64,000 bases of DNA, taken from the NCBI RefSeq assembly GCF_003054055.1, contig NZ_QBKI01000010.1, positions 124,001 through 188,000 on the forward strand. Direction: 5' to 3'. The DNA comes from Pontibacter mucosus. GTDB lineage: Bacteria > Bacteroidota > Bacteroidia > Cytophagales > Hymenobacteraceae. How positions within the stretch are numbered: the first letter of the stretch is position 1; each line of letters opens with the position of its first letter. Positions 8,109 through 19,027 of the stretch are shown in pieces. Made by a program: the position numbers and the translations under genes. Under the pieces are notes generated by a model. It searched no databases and had not been told where the DNA came from. It was given only the letters and a program-made list of their open reading frames with translations.

Positions 8109-9947
8109 CTAAAAATCTGCGTCCAGGCCGAAGCGCTGTTTCAGGTCGATGAGCACCGGATACTTTTCAGACAGGTAGTTAAACTTGTCTGCCGAAGTAT
8201 AAAGTTTGCGGCCCTCGTCCTGTACTTCCACCACTTCCGCCCGCAGTTTTATACTCCGGTTGCCCAGCTGTTGCTTCAACTCGCGCAGGATGTCGGGGCG
8301 CAGCGCCGTGAACTGGTCCATGAGCACATGGTTTTCCAGCTGAAGGACGATTTCGTTGTCGGGGCTGATGTGGTACTGCCGGTTGAGGAGCGTGTAATCC
8401 ATCATGTTCTCGGCCTTCTTGCGGCGGAGAATGCTGTGCCACACAGTCTTCAGCCTTGCCTCATCCACCGGCACAAGGGCTCCGTAGTTCCCCTCGTCCT
8501 CTTCCTCTGCTACAGCCACACTAGCCACGGCAGCTTGCGGGTTTTGCAGGTCCTTCAGGCTCGGCAGTTTCCCCAGCTTCTTCTGCGGCGGCAGCTGTGG
8601 ATTTGGGCGAGGCTTCTCCGGAGCAGGCGCAGCGGCCTTAGGCGGAGCAAGCTGGGCCTCTGGTGTTACCTGCTGTGGCTGCGGCGCTTGCTGCAAACGC
8701 TCCGACGGCACGCTGCTGGCGGACACGGGCTGCTGCAATTGCGCCGAAGGTGTAGCGGCAGGGGAGGTGGCACCGGTTGCACTGGTAGAGGCTGGTGCCG
8801 GAGCCGCTACCTTAGCTTTTTTTGGTTCTGAACCCTCCTGGGCAAAGTTCAGGGCTGCGTTCAGGTGGGCCAGCTTCATTAGGCACAGCTCCACGTGCAG
8901 GCGCTGGTTTTTGCTGCTCTTATAGTTGGTGTCGCAGGTGCTTACCAGGTTCAGGCCCGAGAGCAGGAACGAAACGGAAGCCTTCTGCGACTGATCGGCA
9001 TACTTGGCTTTAATGTTATCCGATACCTCCAGCAGCTGTATGGTTTGCGGATCTTTGCACACCAACAGGCTTCGGAAATGCTCCGCAATGCCAATCAGGA
9101 AGTTATGGGCATCAAAACCGTTCTTCAGGATCTCGTCGAACAGCAGCAGCGAGCCGGGCAGGTTCTGCGCCAGCAGGTGGTCCGTGAGTCGAAAATAATA
9201 GTCGTAATCGAGTATGTGCAGGTTCTCAACCGTGGCCTTGTAGGTTACGTTGTGGCCCGAGAAGGTCACCATCTGGTCGAAGATCGAGAGAGCATCGCGC
9301 AAGGCACCGTCCGCTTTCTGGGAAATCAGGTGCAGGGCATCGGGCTCGGCCTGTATACTTTCCTTTTGGGCGATGTTGCCCAGGTGGCGCACCATGTCCT
9401 CAATCCGGATGCGGTTGAAGTCGAAGATCTGGCAACGCGAAAGTATAGTTGGGATGATCTTGTGGCGCTCAGTGGTAGCCAATATAAAAATGGCGTACGA
9501 AGGCGGCTCCTCCAGGGTCTTCAGAAAGGCATTGAAGGCCTGGTTTGAGAGCATGTGCACCTCGTCTATGATGTAGATTTTATACTTTCCGGTCTGTGGG
9601 GCGTAACGCACCTGCTCCACCAGGTTCCGGATATCCTCCACCGAGTTGTTGGAGGCGGCATCGAGCTCGTGTATGTTAAAGGAGCTGTTGGAGTTAAAGC
9701 TGCGGCAGGATTCGCACTCGTTGCAGGCCTCTACCTCCGGCGTAATGTTCTGGCAGTTGATGGTCTTGGCCAAAATACGGGCACAGGTAGTTTTACCCAC
9801 CCCACGCGGACCGCAGAAAAGGAAAGCCTGCGCCAGGTGCTTGCTGCTGATGGCGTTTTTAAGGGTGTTGGTGATATGGTGCTGCCCCACGACGCTATCG
9901 AACGTGGCCGGGCGATATTTACGCGCTGATACTACAAAGTTCTCCAT
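8109..9947 (-). CDS. dnaX: DNA polymerase III subunit gamma/tau
   Basis: The clamp-loader ATPase of the replicative polymerase. From ATG 9947 the protein opens with the family start VVSARKYRPxxFDxVVGQ. It has Walker A GPRGVGKTT (about 46-54), the zinc module Cys65/75/78/81, Walker B IIDEVH (127-131), and the sensor/arginine-finger segment ILSRCQ (about 168-173). Residues 360-480 are a Pro/Ala/Gln-rich linker, as in tau. The last 120 residues are a conserved C-terminal domain. The frame also allows an upstream TTG at 9956, but the ATG matches the family. No slippery heptamer of the E. coli type was noticed. The gene stands alone, with a tandem repeat just upstream. Confidence 0.93.
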   Translation of the reverse strand: MENFVVSARKYRPATFDSVVGQHHITNTLKNAISSKHLAQAFLFCGPRGVGKTTCARILAKTINCQNITPEVEACNECESCRSFNSNSSFNIHELDAASNNSVEDIRNLVEQVRYAPQTGKYKIYIIDEVHMLSNQAFNAFLKTLEEPPSYAIFILATTERHKIIPTILSRCQIFDFNRIRIEDMVRHLGNIAQKESIQAEPDALHLISQKADGALRDALSIFDQMVTFSGHNVTYKATVENLHILDYDYYFRLTDHLLAQNLPGSLLLFDEILKNGFDAHNFLIGIAEHFRSLLVCKDPQTIQLLEVSDNIKAKYADQSQKASVSFLLSGLNLVSTCDTNYKSSKNQRLHVELCLMKLAHLNAALNFAQEGSEPKKAKVAAPAPASTSATGATSPAATPSAQLQQPVSASSVPSERLQQAPQPQQVTPEAQLAPPKAAAPAPEKPRPNPQLPPQKKLGKLPSLKDLQNPQAAVASVAVAEEEDEGNYGALVPVDEARLKTVWHSILRRKKAENMMDYTLLNRQYHISPDNEIVLQLENHVLMDQFTALRPDILRELKQQLGNRSIKLRAEVVEVQDEGRKLYTSADKFNYLSEKYPVLIDLKQRFGLDADF

Positions 9948-9982
9948 TGCATACAAAGATAATCAATCCGAAGCTCAGATGG

Positions 9983-10065
9983 GAGAAAGTTTGGGAGTTA
10001 GAGAGTTAGAAAGTTTAGGAGTTAACGAGTTAGAGAGTTTAGGAGTTAGAAGGTTAGAAAGTTAT
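9983..10065. repeat. short degenerate tandem repeat (GAGTTAGA units)
   Basis: The units GAGTTAGA, AAGTTTAGG and GAGTTAACGA alternate through about 80 bp directly upstream of dnaX. The array is too irregular and its period too short for CRISPR. It lies in the dnaX leader and so could affect its promoter. Confidence 0.6.
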
Positions 10066-10128
10066 ACTTTTCCGCTGGCCTGGGCACTGGTTTCTGGAGC
10101 TTGGAGTACATGGCTGGCCTCGCTTGGC

Positions 10129-11145
10129 TTACATCGTGTACAGGGTGGCGCCCACGACCAAAAGTGCGCAGATAGTTAAAAGGGTGCTGTAGGCAAAGAA
10201 CAGCACGACCACCTTCGACACCGTCATCCATCGCGACCCCTTGTAGGTGTTGCGCATCGACCTGTAGATGTACCACATAGCACCCAAAATGCCCAGAAAT
10301 ATAAAGTAGTCCGACAGGGAGGGCAGGAGCCAGCCCAGCAAAATCAGGATAGAGCCAAACAGGAACAGGAACGAGTGCACATGATCAGAGTAAATAAGGT
10401 GTTCCACATAGTATTTGGATGAGCGCCAGTTTACCAGCTTCAGGATAAGGGCAAACAGCGGCAGCAGCAGGAACATAACCTTCGGGAAGTGACCGACGAG
10501 CTTGTTTTTGAAGAGGGCAAGGCTCAAATCGTCGCTCATTACCTTTTTCAGCTTAGCAGTCAGGGATTGTACAAAAGCGTTATCGTCTCCTATATCTATG
10601 CGCAGCTCGTCTTTACCTTTCTTTTCAGCCGCAGCAATAGCCTCGCCAATGGCTGTTGCCTGCAGGGTCGTGTCTGCCACGCCTGTTGGTTGCCCCAGGG
10701 CGGCGAGCGAAGCATGATTTCCTGCTTTCTCAAGCGCCTTTCCGCTCAATGGTCCCTTCAAACTGCCAATTATTTCCTGGGCTTCGGCCTTCTCCTCAGG
10801 CGTAACATCCTCCACAAGGTTGTTTCTGTTGATATTGGTATTGGCCGTGGACAGGAAAAAGAACACGATGCTGATGAAGATGTACATGCTGATAGGGCTG
10901 AGGTAGGAGGCGCGCCTGCCGGCAAAGTACTCTTTGGTCAGAAATCCGGGCTTCGTGAAAAGCGGGACCATGCTGCTGAAGAACTTCGACTCGAAGTGAA
11001 AATAGTGCCCCACGCTGTGCATGGCCAAGTGCAGAAAATTCTCACGCAGTTCCAGGTTCTCCTGCCCGCACTCCGAGCAGAATTTGCCTGCCACAGTGGC
11101 CCCGCAGTTCAGACAGTTATCTTCGGTCCGGTAATGTTTTTTCAT
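10129..11145 (-). CDS. DUF3667 family membrane protein with N-terminal zinc ribbon
   Basis: Starting at ATG 11145, the N-terminus carries CxxC...CxxCG (NCLNCG and FCSECGQ), a zinc ribbon. It is followed by the DUF3667 hallmark HSVGHYFHFESKFF and LTKPGF-like segment LFTKPGFLTKEYFAGRRASYLSPISMYIF. Hydrophobic segments follow at about residues 85-105, 215-235, 250-285 and 310-335. A polar, Ala/Glu-rich region of about 100 residues lies between the first and second. The biochemical role of DUF3667 is not known; it is widespread in Bacteroidota. It stands alone. Neighbouring dnaX points the same way but is about 180 bp away, with the tandem repeat between. Confidence 0.8.
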   Translation of the reverse strand: MKKHYRTEDNCLNCGATVAGKFCSECGQENLELRENFLHLAMHSVGHYFHFESKFFSSMVPLFTKPGFLTKEYFAGRRASYLSPISMYIFISIVFFFLSTANTNINRNNLVEDVTPEEKAEAQEIIGSLKGPLSGKALEKAGNHASLAALGQPTGVADTTLQATAIGEAIAAAEKKGKDELRIDIGDDNAFVQSLTAKLKKVMSDDLSLALFKNKLVGHFPKVMFLLLPLFALILKLVNWRSSKYYVEHLIYSDHVHSFLFLFGSILILLGWLLPSLSDYFIFLGILGAMWYIYRSMRNTYKGSRWMTVSKVVVLFFAYSTLLTICALLVVGATLYTM

Positions 11146-11372
11146 AGTGTTTAGAGTATGGGTTCCTAAACTGGCCAAGTAGCAGATCGCAGTGCCAATT
11201 TAAGGGGCTAAAGTAAGCATTTGTAGCATTTTCCTGTGATGTTGTGCCTAAATATTTATGAATTACTATAAAGCTGTCTCAGAGGCTGGCAGGAAAGAGA
11301 CTTGCCGGGGTGCAGGATACAAGATTTGGTGAAGCTATTGGCCATTCCGCAACAGCAGGGGAGTATAACAAC

Positions 11373-11405
11373 AAAGGCAGCCGCTGTTAGCGACTGCCTT
11401 TGCTT
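11373..11405 (-). terminator. terminator hairpin of the catalase gene
   Basis: AAAGGCAGCCGCT pairs with AGCGACTGCCTTT (11373-11385 with 11389-11401, one mismatch, GTT loop), about 40 bp past the catalase stop. Confidence 0.6.
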
Positions 11406-11439
11406 ATGAATGAAAGTATAAAATCGTGCTACGGAAAGC

Positions 11440-13065
<1,626 letters not shown>

Positions 13066-13257
13066 AGCGCGATACCGGTTGATGATGAATACGTTAACTA
13101 TACCGATATACTCTATGTGTACCCTTTATGTTTATAAATAATATCTATATCACGCTTTGAAAAATCTATAACCGCATAAGTATAGTTAAATTGATTTAGG
13201 ACTTTTAGAAGTATGGCTAGTTTGCCGGAAGCCGGAGAGAGCATGGCATCAGCAGGA

Positions 13258-14613
13258 TCAGAATACCAGTGTAAAGGTACTGCCCACGCCCTCTTCGCTC
13301 TCCACGTTTATACTTCCTTTGTGCAGGTGCATGATGTGTTTGGACAGGCTCAGGCCAATGCCCGAGCCTTCTTTGTGCGAGGTGAAGAAGGGGATGAAGA
13401 TATTCTCCAGCAGTTCCTCGGGGATGCCGGTACCGTTGTCGTACACTTCGATGGTTACTTTGCCGTCCTGTTGTTTGGCCACAAGAATAATTTCAGGAGA
13501 CGGGCGCCCCTGCACGGCCCGCTGGGCGTTGGTTACCAGGTTGATGAGCACCTGCTCCAGCAGGCTCACGTCGCCGGTAACGGTCAAGTCAGTCGGCGTT
13601 ACTTTGCACGTATAGCTGATGCCGTCTTCCTTCAGGCGCGGGCGCATGAGGGCGTCTATACTTTTAAAAAGCTCCTGCACGTATATGGTCGTCAGGTTGA
13701 GGTGCTGCTGCTTGTTGAGGTTGCGGTAGAACTGCGTGAAGCGCAATAAGCCCTCGCTGCGCTTTTTGATGATGCTGATGCCTTCCTCGGTGTCTTCCAG
13801 CAGCTCTAAATCCACAGGGGCATCCGGCTCGGAAGTATAACGCGCACGCTCCAGATGCAAGTGCTTGCTCAGCGTGTCGGCCAGCGAGGCGATAGGGGCC
13901 ACCGAGTTCATGATCTCGTGCGTCATCACGCGCAGCAGTTTTTGCCAGGCCTCGGTTTCGGTGGCATCTACGGTGGCGCTCACGTTTTTGAGCACGATAA
14001 GCAGCAGGTCGCGGTGCTGCATGGTAAAGGCCGTGGCCGACACCAGCAGCTGTGCCTGTCCGGCAGGTAGCTTCAGCTTGACCAGTATGCTTTCGCCGGA
14101 CTTTATACTTTGCAACGACTCGTGCAGGGCAGGGTAGCGGTTCTCCAGGCCATTTATACTTTTAAGGTATGGCAGGCCCAGCATCTTTTTAAAGGCATCG
14201 TTCACCCACTCCACTTCGCCGGTTTCGGCATCTACTGCGATAATTCCAGTATCTACCAACTGCAGGATGGTTTGCATGTACTGGAACTGCGCCTCGCGCT
14301 CGATGTGCAGTTGTCGGAAAGTGTCGTTGATGAGGTTAAAGGCCTTGTGCAGCTCCTGCAGGGAAGTGTTGCTGTGCTCGTTAAAGCGCTGGGTAAAATC
14401 GCGCTGCTTCACGGCCTCCAGGAACCTGGCCAGCTCGTTGTTGCTGCGGGTTACGTAGCGCGCCATCTCCCATACTTGTGCCAGCATGATAAGTACGCCT
14501 GATGTTACCTGCAGCCAGGTATACTGCGTCAGGTACTGGAGCGTGACGAACATCATGCCCAGCAAAAGTATAAACCGGACCAACAGCCCGAGCTCCAGAC
14601 GCTTAGATATCAT
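13258..14613 (-). CDS. NtrY-like sensor histidine kinase
   Basis: Two transmembrane helices at residues 8-27 and 33-52 with almost no periplasmic loop, then a HAMP-like helix (about 55-105) and a PAS domain (about 110-215). The phosphoacceptor box is VMTHEIMNSVAP (H232). The ATPase domain has NLVTNAQRA (N box), YDNGTGIP (G1) and GSGIGLSLSKHIM (G2). The near absence of a periplasmic sensor suggests that it senses a membrane or cytoplasmic cue. Its start overlaps the end of the regulator gene by 11 bp, so the two are one two-component operon, in the order regulator first. Confidence 0.92.
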   Translation of the reverse strand: MISKRLELGLLVRFILLLGMMFVTLQYLTQYTWLQVTSGVLIMLAQVWEMARYVTRSNNELARFLEAVKQRDFTQRFNEHSNTSLQELHKAFNLINDTFRQLHIEREAQFQYMQTILQLVDTGIIAVDAETGEVEWVNDAFKKMLGLPYLKSINGLENRYPALHESLQSIKSGESILVKLKLPAGQAQLLVSATAFTMQHRDLLLIVLKNVSATVDATETEAWQKLLRVMTHEIMNSVAPIASLADTLSKHLHLERARYTSEPDAPVDLELLEDTEEGISIIKKRSEGLLRFTQFYRNLNKQQHLNLTTIYVQELFKSIDALMRPRLKEDGISYTCKVTPTDLTVTGDVSLLEQVLINLVTNAQRAVQGRPSPEIILVAKQQDGKVTIEVYDNGTGIPEELLENIFIPFFTSHKEGSGIGLSLSKHIMHLHKGSINVESEEGVGSTFTLVF

Positions 14614-15976
14614 ACTTGTTCAGGCGGCGGTAAAGGGCGGTGCGGGTAAGGCCGAGCTCCTTGGCGGCTTTGGAAATGTTGCCTTTGTTCTTCTCAATCA
14701 CGCGGCGGATCGTTTCGCGCTCTATCTCGCTCAGCGGCATGCTCGTATCGGCGGCAAAAATAGGCATGGCCGGTGCGGCAGGCGCTGCCTCCATAGGCGA
14801 GAAATTGAAGTCCTGCGGTTGCAGCACCGGTCCTTCGGCTAGTATAATGGCACGCTCCACGGCATGCTGCAGCTCGCGCACGTTGCCGGGCCAGCTGTGC
14901 TGGTTAAGCTTTTGCAGGGTGGCAGGCGCAAACTCCGGCACCTGCTTGTGGTTTTTGCGGGCGTAGATTTCAGCAAAGTGCCTGGCCAGCAGCTCCACAT
15001 CGCCGTGGCGCTGGCGCAGCGGGGGCAGCGTTATCTCCACGGTGTTGATGCGGTAGATTAAGTCTTTGCGGAACAGGTTTTTGGCGGCCAGCTCGTAAAT
15101 AGGCTCGTTGGTGGCCGAGATCAGGCGGATATCCACCGGAACAGGCGTGTTGGAACCCAGCGGCGTTACCTGCCGGTTCTGCAGCACCGTGAGCAGCTTG
15201 GCCTGCATGGACGGCGAAATGTTACCAATCTCATCTAAAAACAAGGTGCCGCCGTTGGCCGCCTCGAAACGGCCGGGGCGGTCTTCGCGGGCATCGGTAA
15301 AGGCACCTTTCTTGTAGCCAAACAGCTCACTCTCAAACAGGCTGTCGGTCAGGGAGCCCATGTCCACGCTCACGAAGGGTTTGTTGGCCCGGAACGATTT
15401 CTCGTGCAGCGCCCGTGCCACCAGCTCCTTGCCTGTGCCGTTCTCGCCAAGTATAAGCACATTGGCCTCGGTGGGGGCAATTTTCTCTATTTTATGAAGT
15501 ATGTCGTGCAGCGCCTCCGATTGGCCAAGTATAGAAGTATGGGTAACAGCGCCCGGTGCGGCAGGCTTGCCTGATTTCTTGCCGCTTTTGGCCTGCAGGG
15601 CGTTGTGCAGCGTTTCCAGCAGCTTGTCGTTGTGCCAGGGCTTTACAATAAAATCGTAGGCACCCTGCTTCAGCGACTTTACCGCCAGCTCCACATCGCC
15701 GTAGGCCGTGATGAGTATAACCGTGGCGTCCTTGTCCTTCTCCAGAATCTGCCGCAGCCAGAAGATGCCTTCGTTGCCCGTGTTCAGGGCGCTCTTGAAG
15801 TTCATGTCCAGGAAAATGACGTCGAACTTTTGCTTCGAGAGCAGGCTGAGCAGGTTGTCCGGGTTCTTTTCGGTCACTACTTCCTTTACTTCTGTCTTCA
15901 GCAGCATCTTCAGCGCAAAAAGCACGTCGCTTTCGTCGTCAACTACTAAAACGCTACCGGTTTTTCCTGTGGCCAT
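14603..15976 (-). CDS. NtrC-family sigma-54-dependent response regulator
   Basis: The receiver domain (residues 8-120) has the acidic pair D13/D14, the phosphoacceptor D57 (IFLDMNF) and KPW at the conserved lysine. The AAA+ domain has Walker A GENGTGKE, the sigma-54 contact loop GAFTDA (usual form GAFTGA), Walker B GGTLFLDEIG and the WPGNVREL sensor-II helix. The C-terminus is a Fis-type HTH (NISKAAKELGLTRTALYRRL). It should activate sigma-54 promoters when phosphorylated by the downstream kinase. Likely targets are the divergent permease gene at 16282 and the gene at 19272, which share paired 17-bp sites and -24/-12-like elements. Confidence 0.93.
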   Translation of the reverse strand: MATGKTGSVLVVDDESDVLFALKMLLKTEVKEVVTEKNPDNLLSLLSKQKFDVIFLDMNFKSALNTGNEGIFWLRQILEKDKDATVILITAYGDVELAVKSLKQGAYDFIVKPWHNDKLLETLHNALQAKSGKKSGKPAAPGAVTHTSILGQSEALHDILHKIEKIAPTEANVLILGENGTGKELVARALHEKSFRANKPFVSVDMGSLTDSLFESELFGYKKGAFTDAREDRPGRFEAANGGTLFLDEIGNISPSMQAKLLTVLQNRQVTPLGSNTPVPVDIRLISATNEPIYELAAKNLFRKDLIYRINTVEITLPPLRQRHGDVELLARHFAEIYARKNHKQVPEFAPATLQKLNQHSWPGNVRELQHAVERAIILAEGPVLQPQDFNFSPMEAAPAAPAMPIFAADTSMPLSEIERETIRRVIEKNKGNISKAAKELGLTRTALYRRLNKYDI

Positions 15977-16080
15977 AGGTATTCTCGCTTATTGAAGGAT
16001 CGAATATAAGTATTCTATTCAAATAATAATAAAGGAGGCGGAGATGGGACTTTTCTGGCAAGTTACGCTATGGTTATACT

Positions 16081-16200
16081 TGTAGCGGAAGCGCACAGGT
16101 GTACCCCGCAAAGGTGTATCGAAAGCGTACACTTGGTTATACTTTGTGTTGTGTAAATGGTTGATTATTAAGGTTTTTATACTTTGGCATTCTAATTTCT
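16081..16200 (+). promoter_or_regulatory. paired 17-bp activator sites plus sigma-54-like promoter upstream of the permease
   Basis: Two copies of TGTANCGRAAGCGNACA lie at 16081-16097 and 16115-16131, start to start 34 bp. TGGCATTCTAATTTCT at 16185-16200 matches the sigma-54 pattern TGGCAC-N5-TTGCW in spacing, with differences at the sixth base and in the -12 GC. If this is the promoter, the start would be near 16212 and the sites at about -80 to -130, the usual enhancer position. The same arrangement recurs at 19028-19146. Confidence 0.6.
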
Positions 16201-16281
16201 TAGGACTTTGCTGTACCTCGTAGAAATTACCCTGAAAAAATATCGCAGCCATACGTTTACACCGCTACAAAGCCTGAAACT

Positions 16282-18639
16282 ATGATCAAGAACTATCTTA
16301 AAATAGCCTACCGCAACCTGATGCGCCACAAGGTCTTTTCGCTCATCAACATCTCCGGCCTGGCGCTGGGCATGACCTGCAGTATACTTATACTTTTGTG
16401 GGTGAAGGATGAGCTGAGCGTTGACCGTTTTCATGCAGACCTGGACAGCCTGTACAGGGTGATGGAGACGCAGAAGTACCCCGGTTCGGATAACTTCACG
16501 ACAGAAGCCACGCCAGCGCTACTGGCCGAGGCCCTGGAAGCGGAGATGCCGGAGGTAAAGCATGCCGTGCGCAGCACCACCTGGCCCTGGCAGCAGCTCT
16601 TCGCCTACGGCGACAAATCCCTGAAGGTAAACGGCCGCTACACCGATCCGGAGTTTTTCGAGGTGTTCACCTTCCCGCTCTTGCACGGCGATGCCAAAAC
16701 GGTACTCGCGCAGCCGCGCTCGGTGGTGATTTCCGAAACGGTGGCCAGGCAGTTCTTTAACTCTCCGGAAGAAGCCATGGGCAAGCTTTTCAGGATAAAC
16801 GAATCCCAGAGCTATAAAGTAACCGGCGTGATGCAGGACGTGCCGAAAAACTCCACCATGCAGTTCGACTACGTGATGCCGGTGGAGGATTGGATCAACA
16901 GCCCCGGAAACGAGTGGCTGCAGGAGTGGGGCAACAATGCGTTACGCACTTTTCTGCAGCTGCAACCAGGCACCGACATTGCGGCCTTCAATGAAAAGGT
17001 GAAGCCCTTCATCCAAAAGTATGATGAGGAATCAACCACAGAGATGTTTGTGCAGCCTGTGGCCGATATGTACCTCTACAACGACTTTAGGGAAGGCAAA
17101 GATGGATTCATCGAGCGGGTGCGCCTGTTTTCTGTCGTGGCAGTGTTCATCCTTGTTATCGCCTGCATCAACTTCATGAACCTGGCTACGGCGCGCTCTT
17201 CCAAGCGGGCCAAAGAGGTGGGCGTGCGCAAGGCCATCGGGGCCAGCAAAGGCTCGCTGGTGCGGCAGTTTATGGTGGAGTCGGTGCTGATGGCGTTTCT
17301 GGCGCTGTTTGTGGCCGTCAACCTGGCCGGCATCCTGCTGCCCGACTTTAACGACCTGACCGGCAAGTACATCTCCCTCGATTTTACGGACCCTTCGCTG
17401 GTGCTGCTGCTCCTGGGGGTAGCCCTGCTGACGGGTATCCTTTCGGGCAGTTACCCGGCTTTCTTCCTCTCCTCCTTCGACCCGGCCAAAGTGCTGAAAG
17501 GCACCGTGAAGGTAGGCAGCCGGGTATCGGGGGTACGGGAGGGGCTGGTGGTGTTCCAGTTTATACTTTCGGCCCTGCTCATTATCAGCACTTTGGTAGC
17601 CTATCTGCAACTTAACTATATCCGCACCAAAAACATCGGCCTGGACCGCGAGAACCTGGTATACGTGCCGCTGGAGGGTGCCCTGCGCGACCGCTACGAC
17701 GTGGTGAAGCGCGAGCTGCAGAACACGCCGGGTGTGCTGAATGTAACCGCCAGCGACCAACCTCCTATCTCGGTGGGCAACTCTACCGGAGGCATCGAGT
17801 GGAAAGGCAAAGACCCGAATACGAACGTTTTATTCAGTGTGATGTCAGTGGACTATGATTTTATAGAGACCATGGATGTGAAGCTGCTCGAAGGCCGCAC
17901 GTTCTCCAGGGAGTTCGGAACCGATACCGCTTCCTTTATCATCAACAAAGAGGCGGCTCGCCTGATGCAGATGCAGGACCCTGTGGGCCAGTGGCTGAAG
18001 TGGAGCATAGAGGGGCGCGTGATTGGTGTGATTGACAACTTCCATACGACGTCGATGCACATCCCGGCGCAGCCGCTTATCCTGCGCCTGCACCCCGATT
18101 TCGACAACCTGCTGTTCGCGCGCCTGGAGGCGGGGCAAACCAAGCAAGCCCTGGCGGCCATCGAGCAGATTGTGAAGCGGCATAACCCGGCCTATCCCTT
18201 TGAGTACCACTTCCTGGACGAGGATTTTGAGAAGATGTACAAGGCGGAAGCCATTATGGGCCAGCTGACGAAGTATTTTGCGGGTATCGCTATCTTCATT
18301 TCCTGCCTCGGCTTGTTTGGGTTGGCCCTGTTTACGGCAGAGCAGCGCACCAAGGAGATTGGCGTGCGCAAGGTGCTGGGCGCCTCAGTAGCAAGCATCG
18401 TGTACCTGCTTTCCAAGGATTTCCTGAAGTTGGTGCTGATTGCCAACCTGATCGCGCTACCGCTGGGCTGGTATTTCATGACTAACTGGCTCAACGACTA
18501 CGCCGACCGCATGGAGCTAAGCTGGTGGATCTTTGCCGTGGCCTTTATCGCGACTGTTATCATCGCCATTGTTACCCTGAGCTTCCACGCCATTAAAACG
18601 GCGGTGGCCAACCCGGTAAACTCACTCCGGACTGAGTAG
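16282..18639 (+). CDS. FtsX/MacB-like ABC transporter permease (785 aa)
   Basis: The layout is of the Bacteroidota DUF-type MacB/FtsX fused permeases: a first membrane helix (about 20-42), a large periplasmic MacB_PCD domain (about 45-275), three helices with the FtsX segment EVGVRKAIGASKGSLVRQFM (from about 312), another periplasmic domain (about 450-665), and a final three-helix FtsX block with KEIGVRKVLGASVASIVYLL. There is no ATPase domain; an unlinked ATP-binding subunit is expected. Likely roles are export of a peptide or lipid, or stress-related mechanotransmission; the substrate is unknown. It is divergent from the kinase/regulator operon and has paired operators plus a sigma-54-like promoter, so it is probably controlled by that operon. 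Confidence 0.88.
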   Translation: MIKNYLKIAYRNLMRHKVFSLINISGLALGMTCSILILLWVKDELSVDRFHADLDSLYRVMETQKYPGSDNFTTEATPALLAEALEAEMPEVKHAVRSTTWPWQQLFAYGDKSLKVNGRYTDPEFFEVFTFPLLHGDAKTVLAQPRSVVISETVARQFFNSPEEAMGKLFRINESQSYKVTGVMQDVPKNSTMQFDYVMPVEDWINSPGNEWLQEWGNNALRTFLQLQPGTDIAAFNEKVKPFIQKYDEESTTEMFVQPVADMYLYNDFREGKDGFIERVRLFSVVAVFILVIACINFMNLATARSSKRAKEVGVRKAIGASKGSLVRQFMVESVLMAFLALFVAVNLAGILLPDFNDLTGKYISLDFTDPSLVLLLLGVALLTGILSGSYPAFFLSSFDPAKVLKGTVKVGSRVSGVREGLVVFQFILSALLIISTLVAYLQLNYIRTKNIGLDRENLVYVPLEGALRDRYDVVKRELQNTPGVLNVTASDQPPISVGNSTGGIEWKGKDPNTNVLFSVMSVDYDFIETMDVKLLEGRTFSREFGTDTASFIINKEAARLMQMQDPVGQWLKWSIEGRVIGVIDNFHTTSMHIPAQPLILRLHPDFDNLLFARLEAGQTKQALAAIEQIVKRHNPAYPFEYHFLDEDFEKMYKAEAIMGQLTKYFAGIAIFISCLGLFGLALFTAEQRTKEIGVRKVLGASVASIVYLLSKDFLKLVLIANLIALPLGWYFMTNWLNDYADRMELSWWIFAVAFIATVIIAIVTLSFHAIKTAVANPVNSLRTE

Positions 18640-18697
18640 TGGAAAGTATAGATTGAAGTATAAAACCTAAGATGAGATTTATACTTTGTTGAAAGTG

Positions 18698-18898
18698 TAA
18701 ACCCACTCTACTCCTCTTTTTGAAGTGGGGTCGTTTCATCCTCACTATTTTGTCATCCTGAAAGGATCTTGGTAGCAAGTCGCAGAGGCTTAACCTCCCT
18801 TCTACCAAGTTTCTTAGCAGAATGACAAATAGTTTAAAGGCATAGTGAGTAAGATGAACCCATCCTTCCTCCCTGGGGGGTGGGTTTACTCCTTCACC
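18698..18898. repeat. nested imperfect palindromic intergenic repeat
   Basis: TTTGTCATCCTGAAAGGATC...GGTAG (from 18749) is mirrored by CTACCAAGTTTC...AATGACAAA (to about 18829). The outer arms TCATCCTCACTAT and ATAGTGAGTAAGATGA extend the stem, and the outermost AAACCCACTC/GGGTGGGTTT arms frame it. The rest of the 18640-19271 gap holds TATACTT words, the terminator at 18946 and the promoter region at 19028. I see no gene in it. Confidence 0.6.
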
Positions 18899-18942
18899 AA
18901 AGTATAAATCAAAGTATAAAGTATAGATTTTAACCCGAAAAA

Positions 18943-18992
18943 GCGCCCGCCCTGTAAGCTACTCAGCCTGCAGGGCGGGCGCTTTTTTTATA
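18943..18992 (+). terminator. strong intrinsic terminator
   Basis: AAAAAGCGCCCGCCCTG pairs with CAGGGCGGGCGCTTTTTT around a loop of about 14 nt, followed by a T run. It probably ends the permease transcript and insulates the gene at 19272. Confidence 0.8.
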
Positions 18993-19027
18993 GGAAGTAT
19001 AAAAATGATTTCAGGAAAGTATGGATG

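Noticed and set aside
9983..10065. Possible CRISPR-like array
   Set aside because: Units are 8-10 bp, irregular and without spacers; no cas genes are in the window.
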